A model generated the notes under the pieces. It searched no databases. It was not told the origin of the DNA and worked only from the letters and a program-made list of their open reading frames with translations. DNA of 10,990 bases from Pavlovales sp. CCMP2436 (Eukaryota; Haptophyta; Pavlovophyceae; Pavlovales). The stretch spans positions 216,177 through 227,166 of the forward strand of contig MU631495.1 of the NCBI GenBank assembly GCA_026770615.1, in the 5' to 3' direction. Positions within the stretch are counted from its first letter, which is position 1; each line of letters begins with the position of its first letter. This document shows, piece by piece, positions 1-6,400 of the stretch. The translations under genes were made by a program, and so were the position numbers.

Positions 1-26
1 CGTCGGCGTGTCACTAGGAAGCGACG

Positions 27-230
27 GGGTTTTGAATGCCGTGAACTCGTTCGCGCGTGCAGGGCGCGGGCCGCAGCGCGGGGGCGCGTTGGAAGGACTG
101 GTTGAAGAAGGAGCCGAAGGAGCCGAGACGTCGAGCGCGAGTGAGTCCACTTGATGGCTGGTTTGGGTTTTGAATGCCGTGAACTTGTTCGCGCGCGCAT
201 GGCGCGAGCAACCGCGCGGAGGCGCGGTGG
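27..230. repeat. Diverged direct repeat, two units 138 bases apart
   Basis: Bases 27-92 and 165-230 align without gaps. Both begin GGGTTTTGAATGCCGTGAAC, and differences then accumulate towards the 3' end. The 138-base offset is a multiple of three, so both copies keep the same plus-strand frame, which reads LNAVN-FARA-R followed by RGGA and an acidic stretch. Several differences are silent (for example CGT/CGC). This looks like an internal repeat of a protein gene or a duplicated exon rather than satellite DNA, but no protein family is recognised. The first unit's frame stops at 152-154. Confidence 0.8.
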
Positions 231-376
231 ATGAGGTAGTAGATAAAGCGTCCGTGATGGAGGTGGCCGATAGCAGTGCGTACAGCAGCTTTGCGAGGCA
301 GCCATCGGGCTGCCTCGCGAGCGGGCAGCGCGATCTGGCCGTTTCAAGACGGCGAAGAAATTTAATATACATTTAA
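167..376 (+). other. Possible coding fragment, unrecognised
   Basis: The plus frame through the second repeat unit stays open for about 68 codons (LNAVNLFARAWRE, then DEVVDKASVMEVADSSAYSSFARQ). It has no ATG start upstream in frame: a TGA lies at 152-154. It may be an exon, with an acceptor upstream, or a relic. The distal third enters the hairpin at 293-318 and an AT-rich stretch and is unlikely to be coding. Only the repeat and its frame conservation argue for a gene here. Confidence 0.25.
293..318. repeat. Perfect 11-bp hairpin with 4-base loop
   Basis: GCGAGGCAGCC at 293-303 and its exact reverse complement at 308-318 enclose ATCG. As RNA the stem could extend by a G-U and an A-U pair. 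It lies at the end of the coding-like fragment and just before the AT-rich edge of the miniature element. Its function is unknown; it could be a transcript-end structure or a repeat remnant. Confidence 0.7.
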
Positions 377-382
377 TCTATT

Positions 383-597
383 TATGATAGGGATTCAAGC
401 TGGCGCCTGACTGTTCTGAATGTTGTGCTGATCTGAGCGCTGCGTCGCCCATTGCCTGCTGCGTGCCCTAGTCGGCTGCGCTGGCTTGGGCGCCACCGCG
501 CATGCCGATGGATCTCCGGTAGTGTGCCCGGGCATGGGCGTTGATATATATATATGACATTCAGAACAGTCAGACGGCAGCTTGTATCCCTATCATA
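383..597. mobile_element. Miniature inverted-repeat element flanked by TA (Tc1/mariner-like target)
   Basis: The terminal inverted repeats are 383-423 and 557-597: 41 bases each, 38 of which pair without gaps, with mismatches at 395/585, 403/577 and 406/574. If TA is the target duplication (383-384 and 596-597), the element proper is 385-595, 211 bases, beginning TGATAGGGAT and ending ATCCCTATCA. The interior is GC-richer and has no ORF, and shows weaker sub-terminal complementarity (GCCCAT-GCC near 447-458 and 528-538). A TA duplication is typical of Tc1/mariner-type elements. The superfamily call is inference because TA is common in the flanking AT-rich DNA. Confidence 0.8.
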
Positions 598-601
598 TAT
601 A

Positions 602-636
602 TTTGACCGGTCACCTGTAAAAAGCCACCGGTCAAA
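602..636. repeat. 10-bp inverted repeat beside the miniature element
   Basis: TTTGACCGGT (602-611) and ACCGGTCAAA (627-636) are exact reverse complements around a 15-base spacer. Flanking TATATA tracts lengthen the symmetry imperfectly. It starts five bases beyond the TA-flanked element and could be part of a larger or neighbouring element. No ORF is associated. From about 640 to 940 I see no gene; 765-835 is a GC-rich purine-biased tract. Confidence 0.55.
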
Positions 637-947
637 ATTATATAGACCTGACGGATCTTCGGTCAATCACACATAAGACTACAACATAGCTGCGATTAGA
701 TCTAATTCGAACCGCGGCAGTCATTCACATAACCTGACGCAGAGGCAGCAAGGTTAGGGGATTGGGCGCAGGGGGGCGGCGGGCGGGCGCAGCAGGCGGG
801 CGCGAGCGGCGAGCCGAGAGAGAGAAGAGAGGTAGGGGTGTAGATATACACCTTTGATGTTTTTGGTGGTCGGTTGCCGGCCGCCGGGCTTTCGCCCGAG
901 CGTCGCGACGCGTCCTTTTGGGAGAAGATCTCGACCATGCTTAAGAT

Positions 948-1469
948 TCACGCACGCTCGCCACGGATGCGGCGGGCGAGCTGGATATCCTTGGGCATGA
1001 TCGTCACGCGCTTGGCGTGGATCGCGCAGAGGTTGGTGTCCTCGAAGAGGCCAACGAGGTAGGCCTCCGACGCCTCCTGCAGCGCGACGACCGCGGACTG
1101 CTGGAAGCGGAGGTCCGTCTTGAAGTCCTGCGCGATCTCACGGACGAGGCGCTGGAAGGGCAGCTTGCGGATAAGGAGCTCGGTCGACTTCTGGTAACGG
1201 CGGATCTCGCGGAGCGCGACCGTGCCCGGGCGGTAGCGGTGCGGCTTCTTCACGCCACCGGTGGCCGGGGCGGACTTGCGCGCCGCCTTGGTAGCGAGCT
1301 GCAAGGGCGAACGGGGGGGCGCGAGAGCGGCGGGAAGGGCGCGTGAGCGGGGCAAGGAGGGCACGCGCATCCTCCCATGCGTCGCGCTTGCCCGCGCGCG
1401 GCGGCTCACCTGCTTGCGGGGCGCCTTGCCGCCGGTCGACTTGCGTGCGGTCTGCTTCGTGCGAGCCAT
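948..1469 (-). CDS. H3: Histone H3 (two exons)
   Basis: Core nucleosome histone, H3 fold, nuclear. Exon 1 is 1469-1410 (20 codons) and exon 2 is 1298-948, ending in TGA; spliced they give 136 residues including Met, the normal length. The N-terminal tail is canonical, with K4, K9, K14, K18, K23, K27, K36 and the ARKS motifs around K9 and K27. The histone fold follows and ends in IRGERA. Variant positions are A31, Q86, S87, A88, V89, V90 and S96. A31, S87 and V89 resemble replication-coupled H3.1/H3.2 rather than H3.3; Q86 and V90 differ from animal H3.1. The start is ATG at 1469, since the tail begins ARTKQ directly after it. An in-frame upstream ATG at 1544 with no intervening stop would add 25 residues but is most likely 5' UTR. 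No other histone gene lies nearby. Confidence 0.97.
   Translation of the reverse strand: MARTKQTARKSTGGKAPRKQVSRRARASATHGRMRVPSLPRSRALPAALAPPRSPLQLATKAARKSAPATGGVKKPHRYRPGTVALREIRRYQKSTELLIRKLPFQRLVREIAQDFKTDLRFQQSAVVALQEASEAYLVGLFEDTNLCAIHAKRVTIMPKDIQLARRIRGERA
1299..1409 (-). other. Spliceosomal intron in H3, between Q19 and L20 of the tail
   Basis: 111 bases, phase 0, with donor GTGAGC after AAG CAG and acceptor CTTGCAG before CTC GCT ACC. The boundaries follow from the invariant H3 tail sequence, so they are well fixed. The length is a multiple of three and the intron has no in-frame stop: unspliced RNA would encode H3 with 37 extra residues, rich in Arg, Ala and Pro, inside the tail. 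Confidence 0.95.
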
Positions 1470-1595
1470 TGTTTGAAGTCGGTTGCTGAGGTGGTGGCTG
1501 CTGTGTTCAATTGGCTTTCTGCCCAGCTTTTCAAACTGTTTCATTCCATTTAGGCCTTTTCTCTATGTTTACTTAGAAGGATATTTTTTACGTGT
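1470..1595 (-). promoter_or_regulatory. Likely H3 upstream region and 5' UTR
   Basis: Read towards H3, this stretch has an AT-rich TAAAAAATAT block (1590-1581) about 112-121 bases before the ATG. A CCAAT pentamer (1514-1510, within CCAATTG) lies about 41 bases before it. The last 45 bases are a CA-rich leader. TATA-like and CCAAT motifs are expected at many histone promoters, but both are short and the transcription start is unknown, so this is a position-based call. Confidence 0.35.
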
Positions 1596-2165
1596 TTTAA
1601 ATCCAGCTTCGACAAAGTGGCGCACCGCTTTGCCACATTTAAACGCGACGGCGCGAAGGACGGCTGTTGGGGTTGGGTCCAAACTTATGGAATTGGCGCC
1701 GCGCGCGTTTAAACGTGATGATGCGAAAGCATTCTTAGATCTGCTAGTCAAGCATCTAGGTTCTGTGACGCGAATGCTTGGCAAGGACATCGGCGTGTCC
1801 GGCAACTCAACGATGTAAAAAAAATTCAGTGGTGGTCATGCAGCTCAGGTGCAGCTGAAGACCTGCTGGAACGGCGGATTCACTTGCGACAGTGAGCAAT
1901 GCATACCTGCGGCGTCTATCGCGTGCTCAATTTAGCCCGTTTGCTCGTCGTGCCCGCGATGACTTCGCGCGCGAGCTCGCTCGCGATCGAGGGACTGGTG
2001 TCAGAACGCGAACGTTTCCCAACGACTTGCAGTGGGGGTTCTCCTGCATGTCCTCTTCCTGGCCGTGCGTGGCCCTGTGCCAAGGTTTCTGAGCCCAGTT
2101 TTGAAGCGACGAAGAGGTTCGTCACCCGGGCCTTGACTTTAAAAAAAACTAAAAAAAACGACTAA
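1596..2165 (+). pseudogene. Coding-like relics, unrecognised
   Basis: Several plus-strand frames look coding in short runs but none is a complete gene. One reads FKSSFDKVAHRFATFKRDGAK from about 1599 and stops near 1709. A second, from about 1617, reads through FKRDDAKAFLDLLVKHLG and stops at 1816-1818. A Cys-rich stretch at about 1828-1938 (KTCWNGGFTCDSEQC) also ends in a stop. Another frame stays open from 1899 to 2165, ending in a lysine-rich run over A-tracts. FKRD-AK appears twice, 70 bases apart (1638 and 1708), in two different frames. The pattern suggests a decayed gene with frame breaks or several short exons. I do not recognise a family. Confidence 0.25.
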
Positions 2166-2530
2166 CTTAATGGCTATGGCTCAGGTCATTCCCCCCCAGC
2201 ACACGACCATTCATAGCGATTTCCCGAAGCCAGTCACAAAACCTGGCCAGTTAATTTTTAAATATATACATCTGCAGTAGATTCGTATCTACCTTTCAAA
2301 AAGCGACGCCGCCAATAAGTAACTTACCTCTTAAAATTACATGCAAACGATTCATTTTTAAGGTATATTTTTTAAATTGCATACGAAAAATCATATTTTA
2401 AAAAAAATTAGGGGGCTGGTTAACGATTTCAGCATGGCGGATCACTTTTTCAAAAAATATCACCTTGTTAGTTACTAATTTACTACCCCACGCACACGAA
2501 TTCACAAATTTTTAGAAAAAATTGCAAAAT
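2166..2530. other. AT-rich spacer, no gene seen
   Basis: Long runs of A and T (for example around 2257-2272, 2356-2375 and 2393-2409) contrast with the GC-rich genes on either side. There is no ORF above chance and no RNA gene recognised. Read from the minus strand, the T/A tracts and TTAAAAA runs could serve as transcript-end signals, but no specific site can be supported. Confidence 0.6.
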
Positions 2531-2652
2531 AGAGCTCGCCGAGACGAATCCAGCGAGCCTAGAGCGAGCTCTGGCTTCGAGCATGAAGGCTCGCAATGCT
2601 ATGGATGGTCGTCCCTCACTTGCGGGCTGGGGTGGGTGACCGAAGCCAGAGC
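2531..2652. repeat. Nested inverted repeats
   Basis: GCTCTGGCTTCG (2568-2579) and its exact reverse complement (2641-2652) frame a 61-base spacer. A second pair, AGAGCTCG (2531-2538) and CGAGCTCT (2565-2572), overlaps the left arm. Together they could form alternative foldbacks. There is no coding sequence and no obvious target-site duplication. It may be a small non-autonomous element or a degenerate one. Confidence 0.55.
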
Positions 2653-2764
2653 CTAATAGGAAGACAGGCAGCAGCAATCAGGCAAATCCAGCGTGTGGAC
2701 GGCCGGTGCGGATCGCCCAGGTGGTGGGCCTAGATATGGCTTCATGCCACGACCGTGTCTCCTG

Positions 2765-2854
2765 TCACTGGTGGTATGCGCCTTCAGTCCACGTCTCGGT
2801 GCCGTCGTCGTCCTCGCCGAAGTGTGACGTACCGCCGCCGCCGATGTTCTCCAT
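2765..2854 (-). other. Small acidic ORF, doubtful
   Basis: ATG at 2854 opens 29 codons (MENIGGGG, an acidic GEDDDG, ending GAYHQ) closed by TGA at 2767-2765. After the stop the same frame stays open for a further 28 or so codons. The Asp/Gly-rich composition and codon bias towards C/G at third positions look coding-like, so this may be a fragment of an exon. With no homologue recognised it could equally be chance in GC-rich DNA. Confidence 0.15.
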
Positions 2855-2968
2855 TTGCGCGCGCGAGATTTTTAAGTGGAATCGATGTTCCCGCGAGTTT
2901 TTTTAAAGCTTAAATCTAATCAGCCAATGAGCGCGCTCGATGGTTGTGGGAGCAAGGTTTCGTTATTT

Positions 2969-3000
2969 TAAAGTTTGTGTCTTTTTACCTACAAACTTTA
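2969..3000. repeat. 10-bp inverted repeat in AT-rich DNA
   Basis: TAAAGTTTGT (2969-2978) and ACAAACTTTA (2991-3000) are exact reverse complements with a 12-base loop. It lies just upstream of the half-copy of the palindrome core at 3013-3035 and may be an edge of the same repeat nest. Confidence 0.55.
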
Positions 3001-3140
3001 TAAATTCGATTACAGGAGATCGCAGGCAATAAGAAGCCGTACCGTCAAGAAGCTGAGCCTCGTTTTTTTTTTACCCGAAGAAGCCGAGCCTGCTCGAAAG
3101 CCAGCTCCTTAAAGTAAATAAGAAGCGGAGGGTAGGGTCC

Positions 3141-3167
3141 GGGTGGGGGAGGGGGGGGGGGGGGGGG
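3141..3167 (+). repeat. G homopolymer, 17 consecutive G
   Basis: Bases 3151-3167 are all G, preceded by GGGTGGGGGA and earlier GGG blocks from 3130. The plus strand could form a G-quadruplex, and the exact run length is prone to slippage and read error. Between 3170 and 3370 lie short inverted repeats (CTCGTTGG/CCAACGAG at 3184-3191/3203-3210; GGGCGTGA/TCACGCCC at 3338-3345/3360-3367) and no convincing gene. Confidence 0.8.
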
Positions 3168-3450
3168 ACTTGAGCGTGCGGATCTCGTTGGCAGAGATCA
3201 CACCAACGAGCGGCATGTATGTACCCCGCGAGCGCCGCGCGCGCCTTTCTAATCACGCCCTCGACGTGCGTCATAGTGCGCGACAGGCGCACACGCGCGA
3301 CCGCGTGCGCGCACGAGTCGCGAAGAGGCGCGCGGCCGGGCGTGACTGTTAGTTATTGTTCACGCCCACTTTTTAAATAGTTTATTTAATATGAAGGGCG
3401 CCGAAGGCTTTAAGAAGCTGAGCCTGCTGATCCGTCGACCCCAAGAAGCA

Positions 3451-3568
3451 GCTAAGAAGTTTAGCCTCAAGCTTAAAAATTGCCCTTCTTATTGTCCGCG
3501 ATCCCCTGTACAGGGGATCGCAGGCAATAAGAACGGCGCTTTTTGAGGCTGAGGCTGAGTTTCTTAGC
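3451..3568. repeat. Palindrome A: 118-base foldback
   Basis: Every base from 3451 can be paired with its partner up to 3568 without a gap; by hand count about 48 of 59 positions are complementary. The axis lies in TGTACA (3507-3512), within a perfect GCGATCCCCTGTACAGGGGA core. The outer arms carry AAGAAG...AGCCTC motif copies and A/T tracts. Mismatches are spread evenly along the arms, so the two halves have diverged since formation. There is no ORF. It is consistent with a foldback or MITE-type element. Confidence 0.85.
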
Positions 3569-3787
3569 AAATTACATACAAACTATGCTTAACTTTGCTT
3601 AAATTATATGCAAACAATGCAAAAAAAGAGGCTCAGTTTCTTAACACGATGGTTTCTTATTGCCCGCGATCCCCTGTACAGCGTGTCGCGGGCAATAAGA
3701 AGCTGCAGTGTTAAGAAGCGGAGCCTCGTTTTTTTGCATTGTTTGTACGTAATTTAAACAAATTTGAGCATTGTATGTATGTAATTT
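3569..3787. mobile_element. Palindrome B: 219-base foldback element
   Basis: AAATTACATACA (3569-3580) matches the reverse complement of 3776-3787, and complementarity continues inward with small indels for nearly the whole 109-base arm. Matching arm blocks include CAAACAATGC (3611-3620 with 3735-3744) and GAGGCTC near 3628-3634 with GAGCCTC at 3721-3727. The third is TTCTTATTGCCCGCGA (3654-3669), paired with 3686-3701. The centre near 3678 reuses the CCCCTGTACA core of palindrome A. It begins at the base after palindrome A ends. No transposase is encoded. It is likely a non-autonomous foldback transposon; transcripts would form long hairpins. Confidence 0.8.
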
Positions 3788-4171
3788 GGGAGGGGGGGAG
3801 AACCTGTGGCAATTGCTACGAGTTCACCACCAACCTCACCTCTACCACCACCATCCCTGCTGCCAGGACTAACGTCTGACGTCGACCAAGTCAGTGAATG
3901 AACAACACCTGTTGAACCATGCTGAGCCGCTATATATATATATTTATATATGTAGTATGTACTACAGGGGGTCGCGCGCGACCCGTTTCAAAAATAGTTG
4001 CCGGGATTTATATGAATTCCCGACAATTATATGAAAAAGTTAGTTATGTTCTAAGCTTTAAAGCATGGCGGACCGGGAAACAGAGGGAGTGAAGGTCCGC
4101 ACGCGGGAGCCCTAGCCGGGTGCGGAACTTTACTCGGATCGCCGATCGGCCCGGCGGATCGTGAGATCAAC
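3788..4171. other. Spacer with AT microsatellite, no gene seen
   Basis: A GT/CA-mixed stretch is followed by an AT dinucleotide tract at about 3932-3955. Bases 3979-3993 (CGACCCGTTTCAAAA) match exactly the coding strand of the copia pol end found inverted at 4909-4923. The frame around them reads D-P-F-Q and then a stop, so a very short decayed tail of a second copia copy on the plus strand is possible. AAGTTAGTTAT at 4038 recurs at 4783 inside the 8-base-duplication element. Confidence 0.5.
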
Positions 4172-4702
4172 CTACAATAGCTCCAGCGCAGGATGCGCGC
4201 GCGCAGCGTCAGCGCGCGCGGCCTCTGCACGCGCATCAGGCTGGGCGGCACGAGATGCATCTCCGCCACCACAGCCGCGCACGCGCGTGAAAGAGTCTCG
4301 CGAGGCCAACGCGCAGGCCTGCCGCACGCGCACACGCAAGCTCGAGTTGCACTCCCGTCTCCGTGTGCACGCTCGCTCACCTCGCCGACCGCTTCCTTCG
4401 CTTCCGCGCGGGACGACAGGCGCGCGCGGTGCAGCGCGTGGCCCGTCGATGCGCTGGCGGGCTCCAACCCGCGATGCGGCTGCGCCCATGGGGCTCGCCA
4501 AGCATCTGCGCGCGTGCGTTACGGTGGCAAGGGTGGGCTTCGTTCCATACCAGCAGACTACCGCGGAGCACGCACTGCTGGCCAACGCCGCGGCCAACTT
4601 TGGCAATATTTGTATCGGGGAGCTGCTGAAGTGTAGGCACACGCACGCGCCCGCCAGCGCTCCTGCCGCTACCCGTCGCCTTCTTCGTGCTCCCCCCGTG
4701 CC
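4172..4702. other. GC-rich stretch open in several frames, no gene assigned
   Basis: Long open frames exist on both strands (plus 4161-4724, minus 4172-4783), as expected by chance at this GC content. Candidates with some coding appearance are plus 4493-4633 (GLAKHLRACVTVARVGFVPY then NAAANFGNICIGELLKC) and minus 4467-4380. The latter, HALHRARLSSRAEAKEAVGE, is followed by a GTGAGC donor-like site. None has a recognised family. The minus frame is the in-frame downstream continuation of the copia pol frame if the element at 4703-4857 is removed with one target duplication. Confidence 0.3.
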
Positions 4703-4857
4703 CCGGCTCTTAGAAAAGGCGTAACGTACGGGGATTATCCGCGGTATCCGTGGGGCCCCGTGGGCCCCCGGGTTATGTGACAAGTTAGTTATATGTTAGT
4801 CACATAGGCGCCTCCGGCGGGGCCCCCGGGGGCCCTGCGGGGCTTTCTAAGAGCCGG
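4703..4857. mobile_element. Miniature element with 8-bp target duplication (hAT-like MITE)
   Basis: The terminal inverted repeats CCGGCTCTTAGAAA (4703-4716) and TTTCTAAGAGCCGG (4844-4857) are perfect. The flanks carry an exact 8-base direct repeat CCCGTGCC at 4695-4702 and 4858-4865. An inner inverted pair TATGTGAC/GTCACATA (4774-4781, 4799-4806) and GC-rich blocks give further foldback. The element is 155 bases with no ORF of its own. An 8-base duplication is characteristic of hAT elements (some other superfamilies make 8-9), so hAT is the best inference. It interrupts the end of the copia pol remnant, which is therefore older. Confidence 0.88.
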
Positions 4858-4865
4858 CCCGTGCC

Positions 4866-6400
4866 TCCAGCCAGCAACTCGGTGACATGTCGGAAAATCG
4901 GCATCTGATTTTGAAACGGGTCGTGGTCGCCTTGATTGGTCATGATGTCCGCGCGGTTGAGATCGGTGTGGACCTTCCTGACCTTGATCAAGCTATTCTC
5001 GTGCGCCACACGGATGTAGTGGAGCCTGACTCCGGCTGATGGAGGAAAGACGCCAGCTCTCGAAGATAAGCCAGCTCGTGGCAGCACTCGCTGAGGGCGA
5101 TGTACTCAGACTCGCAAGTCGAGAGTGCAATGACCGACTGCAGGCTCGAGTGCCACGCGATGGGCGTACCGTTGTACATAGCTATGTAGCCGGTAGTGGA
5201 GCGTCGCTCCTCTCTATCGTTGGCCCAGTCGGCGTCCGCGAACGTCGAGAGGCCGGGGTGTACACTTTCCGCTACGCAGCGGAAGAGCAGGCCTAGTCGT
5301 AGGATGCCCTTCAGATACCTCAGCACCCGCTTGGCGCTGAGCATATCGCATACCCTAGGTGTGCTCATTCGCCTTGCCAGCGAGTTGGTAGCGTGCGCCA
5401 GGTCGGGCCGGCAGGTCGTCATGGAGAACATGATCGCGCCCGTGATCTCCTGGTACGTCTTAAGGTCCTTCTTATTGAGCAACTGCTGATCAAGCTCGGC
5501 GAAGTTGTCCTTCTCAGCTTCCGGCGTCCAGGCCGGCTTGCTTTCGGTCATGCCGCATTTGGCGATGATCCCCCTGATATAAGTCTCTAGGTGCATGTAC
5601 ATCCATCTGGGAGTGTACTCGAACTGTGCACCCAGGAACTTTCCTAGCTCGTCCTGCACCTTCAAGGTGCGTAGCAAGGTCTGGTCTGCTGCGAGCTCCT
5701 CGATAGCCTTGGGGTTGCCAGTCAGGTTGAGCAGGAGTAGATCATCCACGAACTTCCCCGCGATGATGACTCCTCCACACGGTGCGATCGTGCTGAAGAT
5801 GCACGGTGCGCCCTCACATGGCACGAATCCACGCTCAAGCAAGCGTGCTTGGTGGTGTCGGTACCATGCTTCAGTCCCATCTGAGCTTTGATGGACTCTG
5901 CAACGACGATGTACCCCGGCGGGGCTGTCGTCCGCGCCACATAACTAGCTGGCAGTGCGAATAGAGGGTGGTCTCCCTCTTCAAGGTTGGACGTCAGGTA
6001 GGCGTCTGAGACATCTCCTTTCCAGAAGATCTTGATATTGGCGTGCTTCAGGTTGGGTCGGCGCTTGCCGTCCACCTTAGCACCAATTGCCAGGAGGAGT
6101 CGAACTTGCTTGCTCCTGATGGTGGGTGAGAACACCTCGGTGTAGTCATTTCCCTCACGCTGGTAGTTGCCCATCATCACCATGCGTGCCTTCCAACGGG
6201 TGATATTACCCGTCTTGTCCGACTTGGCCTCGTATATCTATTGTGACGGCAGTACTCTGGTACCAGCCTTCACTACCTTTTCGTTGAAGGTGTTGAGGTC
6301 CCGATGCGCTTTCAGGTTGGACTCCATCGCCTCACGCCACTTGTCCGCGTTGGGCGATGCTCTCGCCTGGCGGAAGTTGCGCAGGAGAATGACCAGAACC
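4866..6400 (-). pseudogene. Ty1/copia retrotransposon pol remnant: reverse transcriptase and RNase H
   Basis: From right to left: the start of the RVT_2 domain (NADKWREAMESNLKAHRDL, about 6350-6294), QREGNDYTEVFSPTIRSKQV, and the first catalytic Asp in GDVSDAYL (codon at 6015-6013). Next come AWYRHHQARLLERGF and the FVDD box (5752-5741; Y to F against the usual YVDD). The RNase H part follows with CRPDLAHATNSLARRM, FADADWAND, STTGYIAMYNGTPIAWHSS and STCESEYIALSECCHELAYL, then VRKVHTDLNRADIMTNQ near the end. It is broken. A TAG at 6240-6238 stands where LPSQW needs Trp, and a frameshift lies near 5865-5880. A join near 5025-5040 loses the third-Asp (DNQ) segment and changes frame. No integrase, gag or LTR is seen, so it is truncated at both ends. 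The downstream end is interrupted by the 8-bp-duplication element. Confidence 0.93.

Larger units (their letters stand above)
3013..3726. repeat. Interspersed AAGAAGCNGAGCCT motif cluster
   Basis: A 14-base motif recurs at 3047-3060, 3078-3091, 3412-3425 and 3713-3726 on the plus strand with only the N varying. A diverged copy lies at 3454-3467 and a truncated one at 3120-3130. On the minus strand it occurs at 3552-3565 and 3629-3642. Half of a palindrome core (ACAGGAGATCGCAGGCAA, 3014-3031) sits at the left edge. The copies are inside and between the palindromes in both orientations, as expected from repeated nested insertion or from recombination between inverted repeats. No coding sense is visible. 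Confidence 0.75.

Noticed and set aside
884..899. Stem-loop CGGGC-TTTC-GCCCG downstream of H3, resembling the histone mRNA 3' hairpin
   Set aside because: The TTTC loop is on the plus strand. On the H3 transcript (minus) the loop is GAAA and the stem does not match the histone consensus, so it is probably coincidence.
1467..1544. In-frame upstream ATG extending H3 by 25 residues
   Set aside because: H3 tails start ARTKQ right after Met; an extension is unknown for canonical H3 and this stretch looks like 5' UTR.
948..1544. H3 as one uninterrupted 198-residue protein
   Set aside because: The extra 37 residues interrupt an invariant tail exactly at GT...AG boundaries, so they are an intron.
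3071..3292. Minus-strand ORF with ARAALAGYIHAARWCDLCQR, and the overlapping frame LVGVISANEIRTLKS
   Set aside because: Both look faintly coding, but they run into the G/C homopolymer and have no start, family or splice support.
4161..4724. Long plus-strand ORF of 187 codons
   Set aside because: Other frames on both strands are open over the same DNA because of high GC; composition is Arg/Ala-rich and no domain is recognised.
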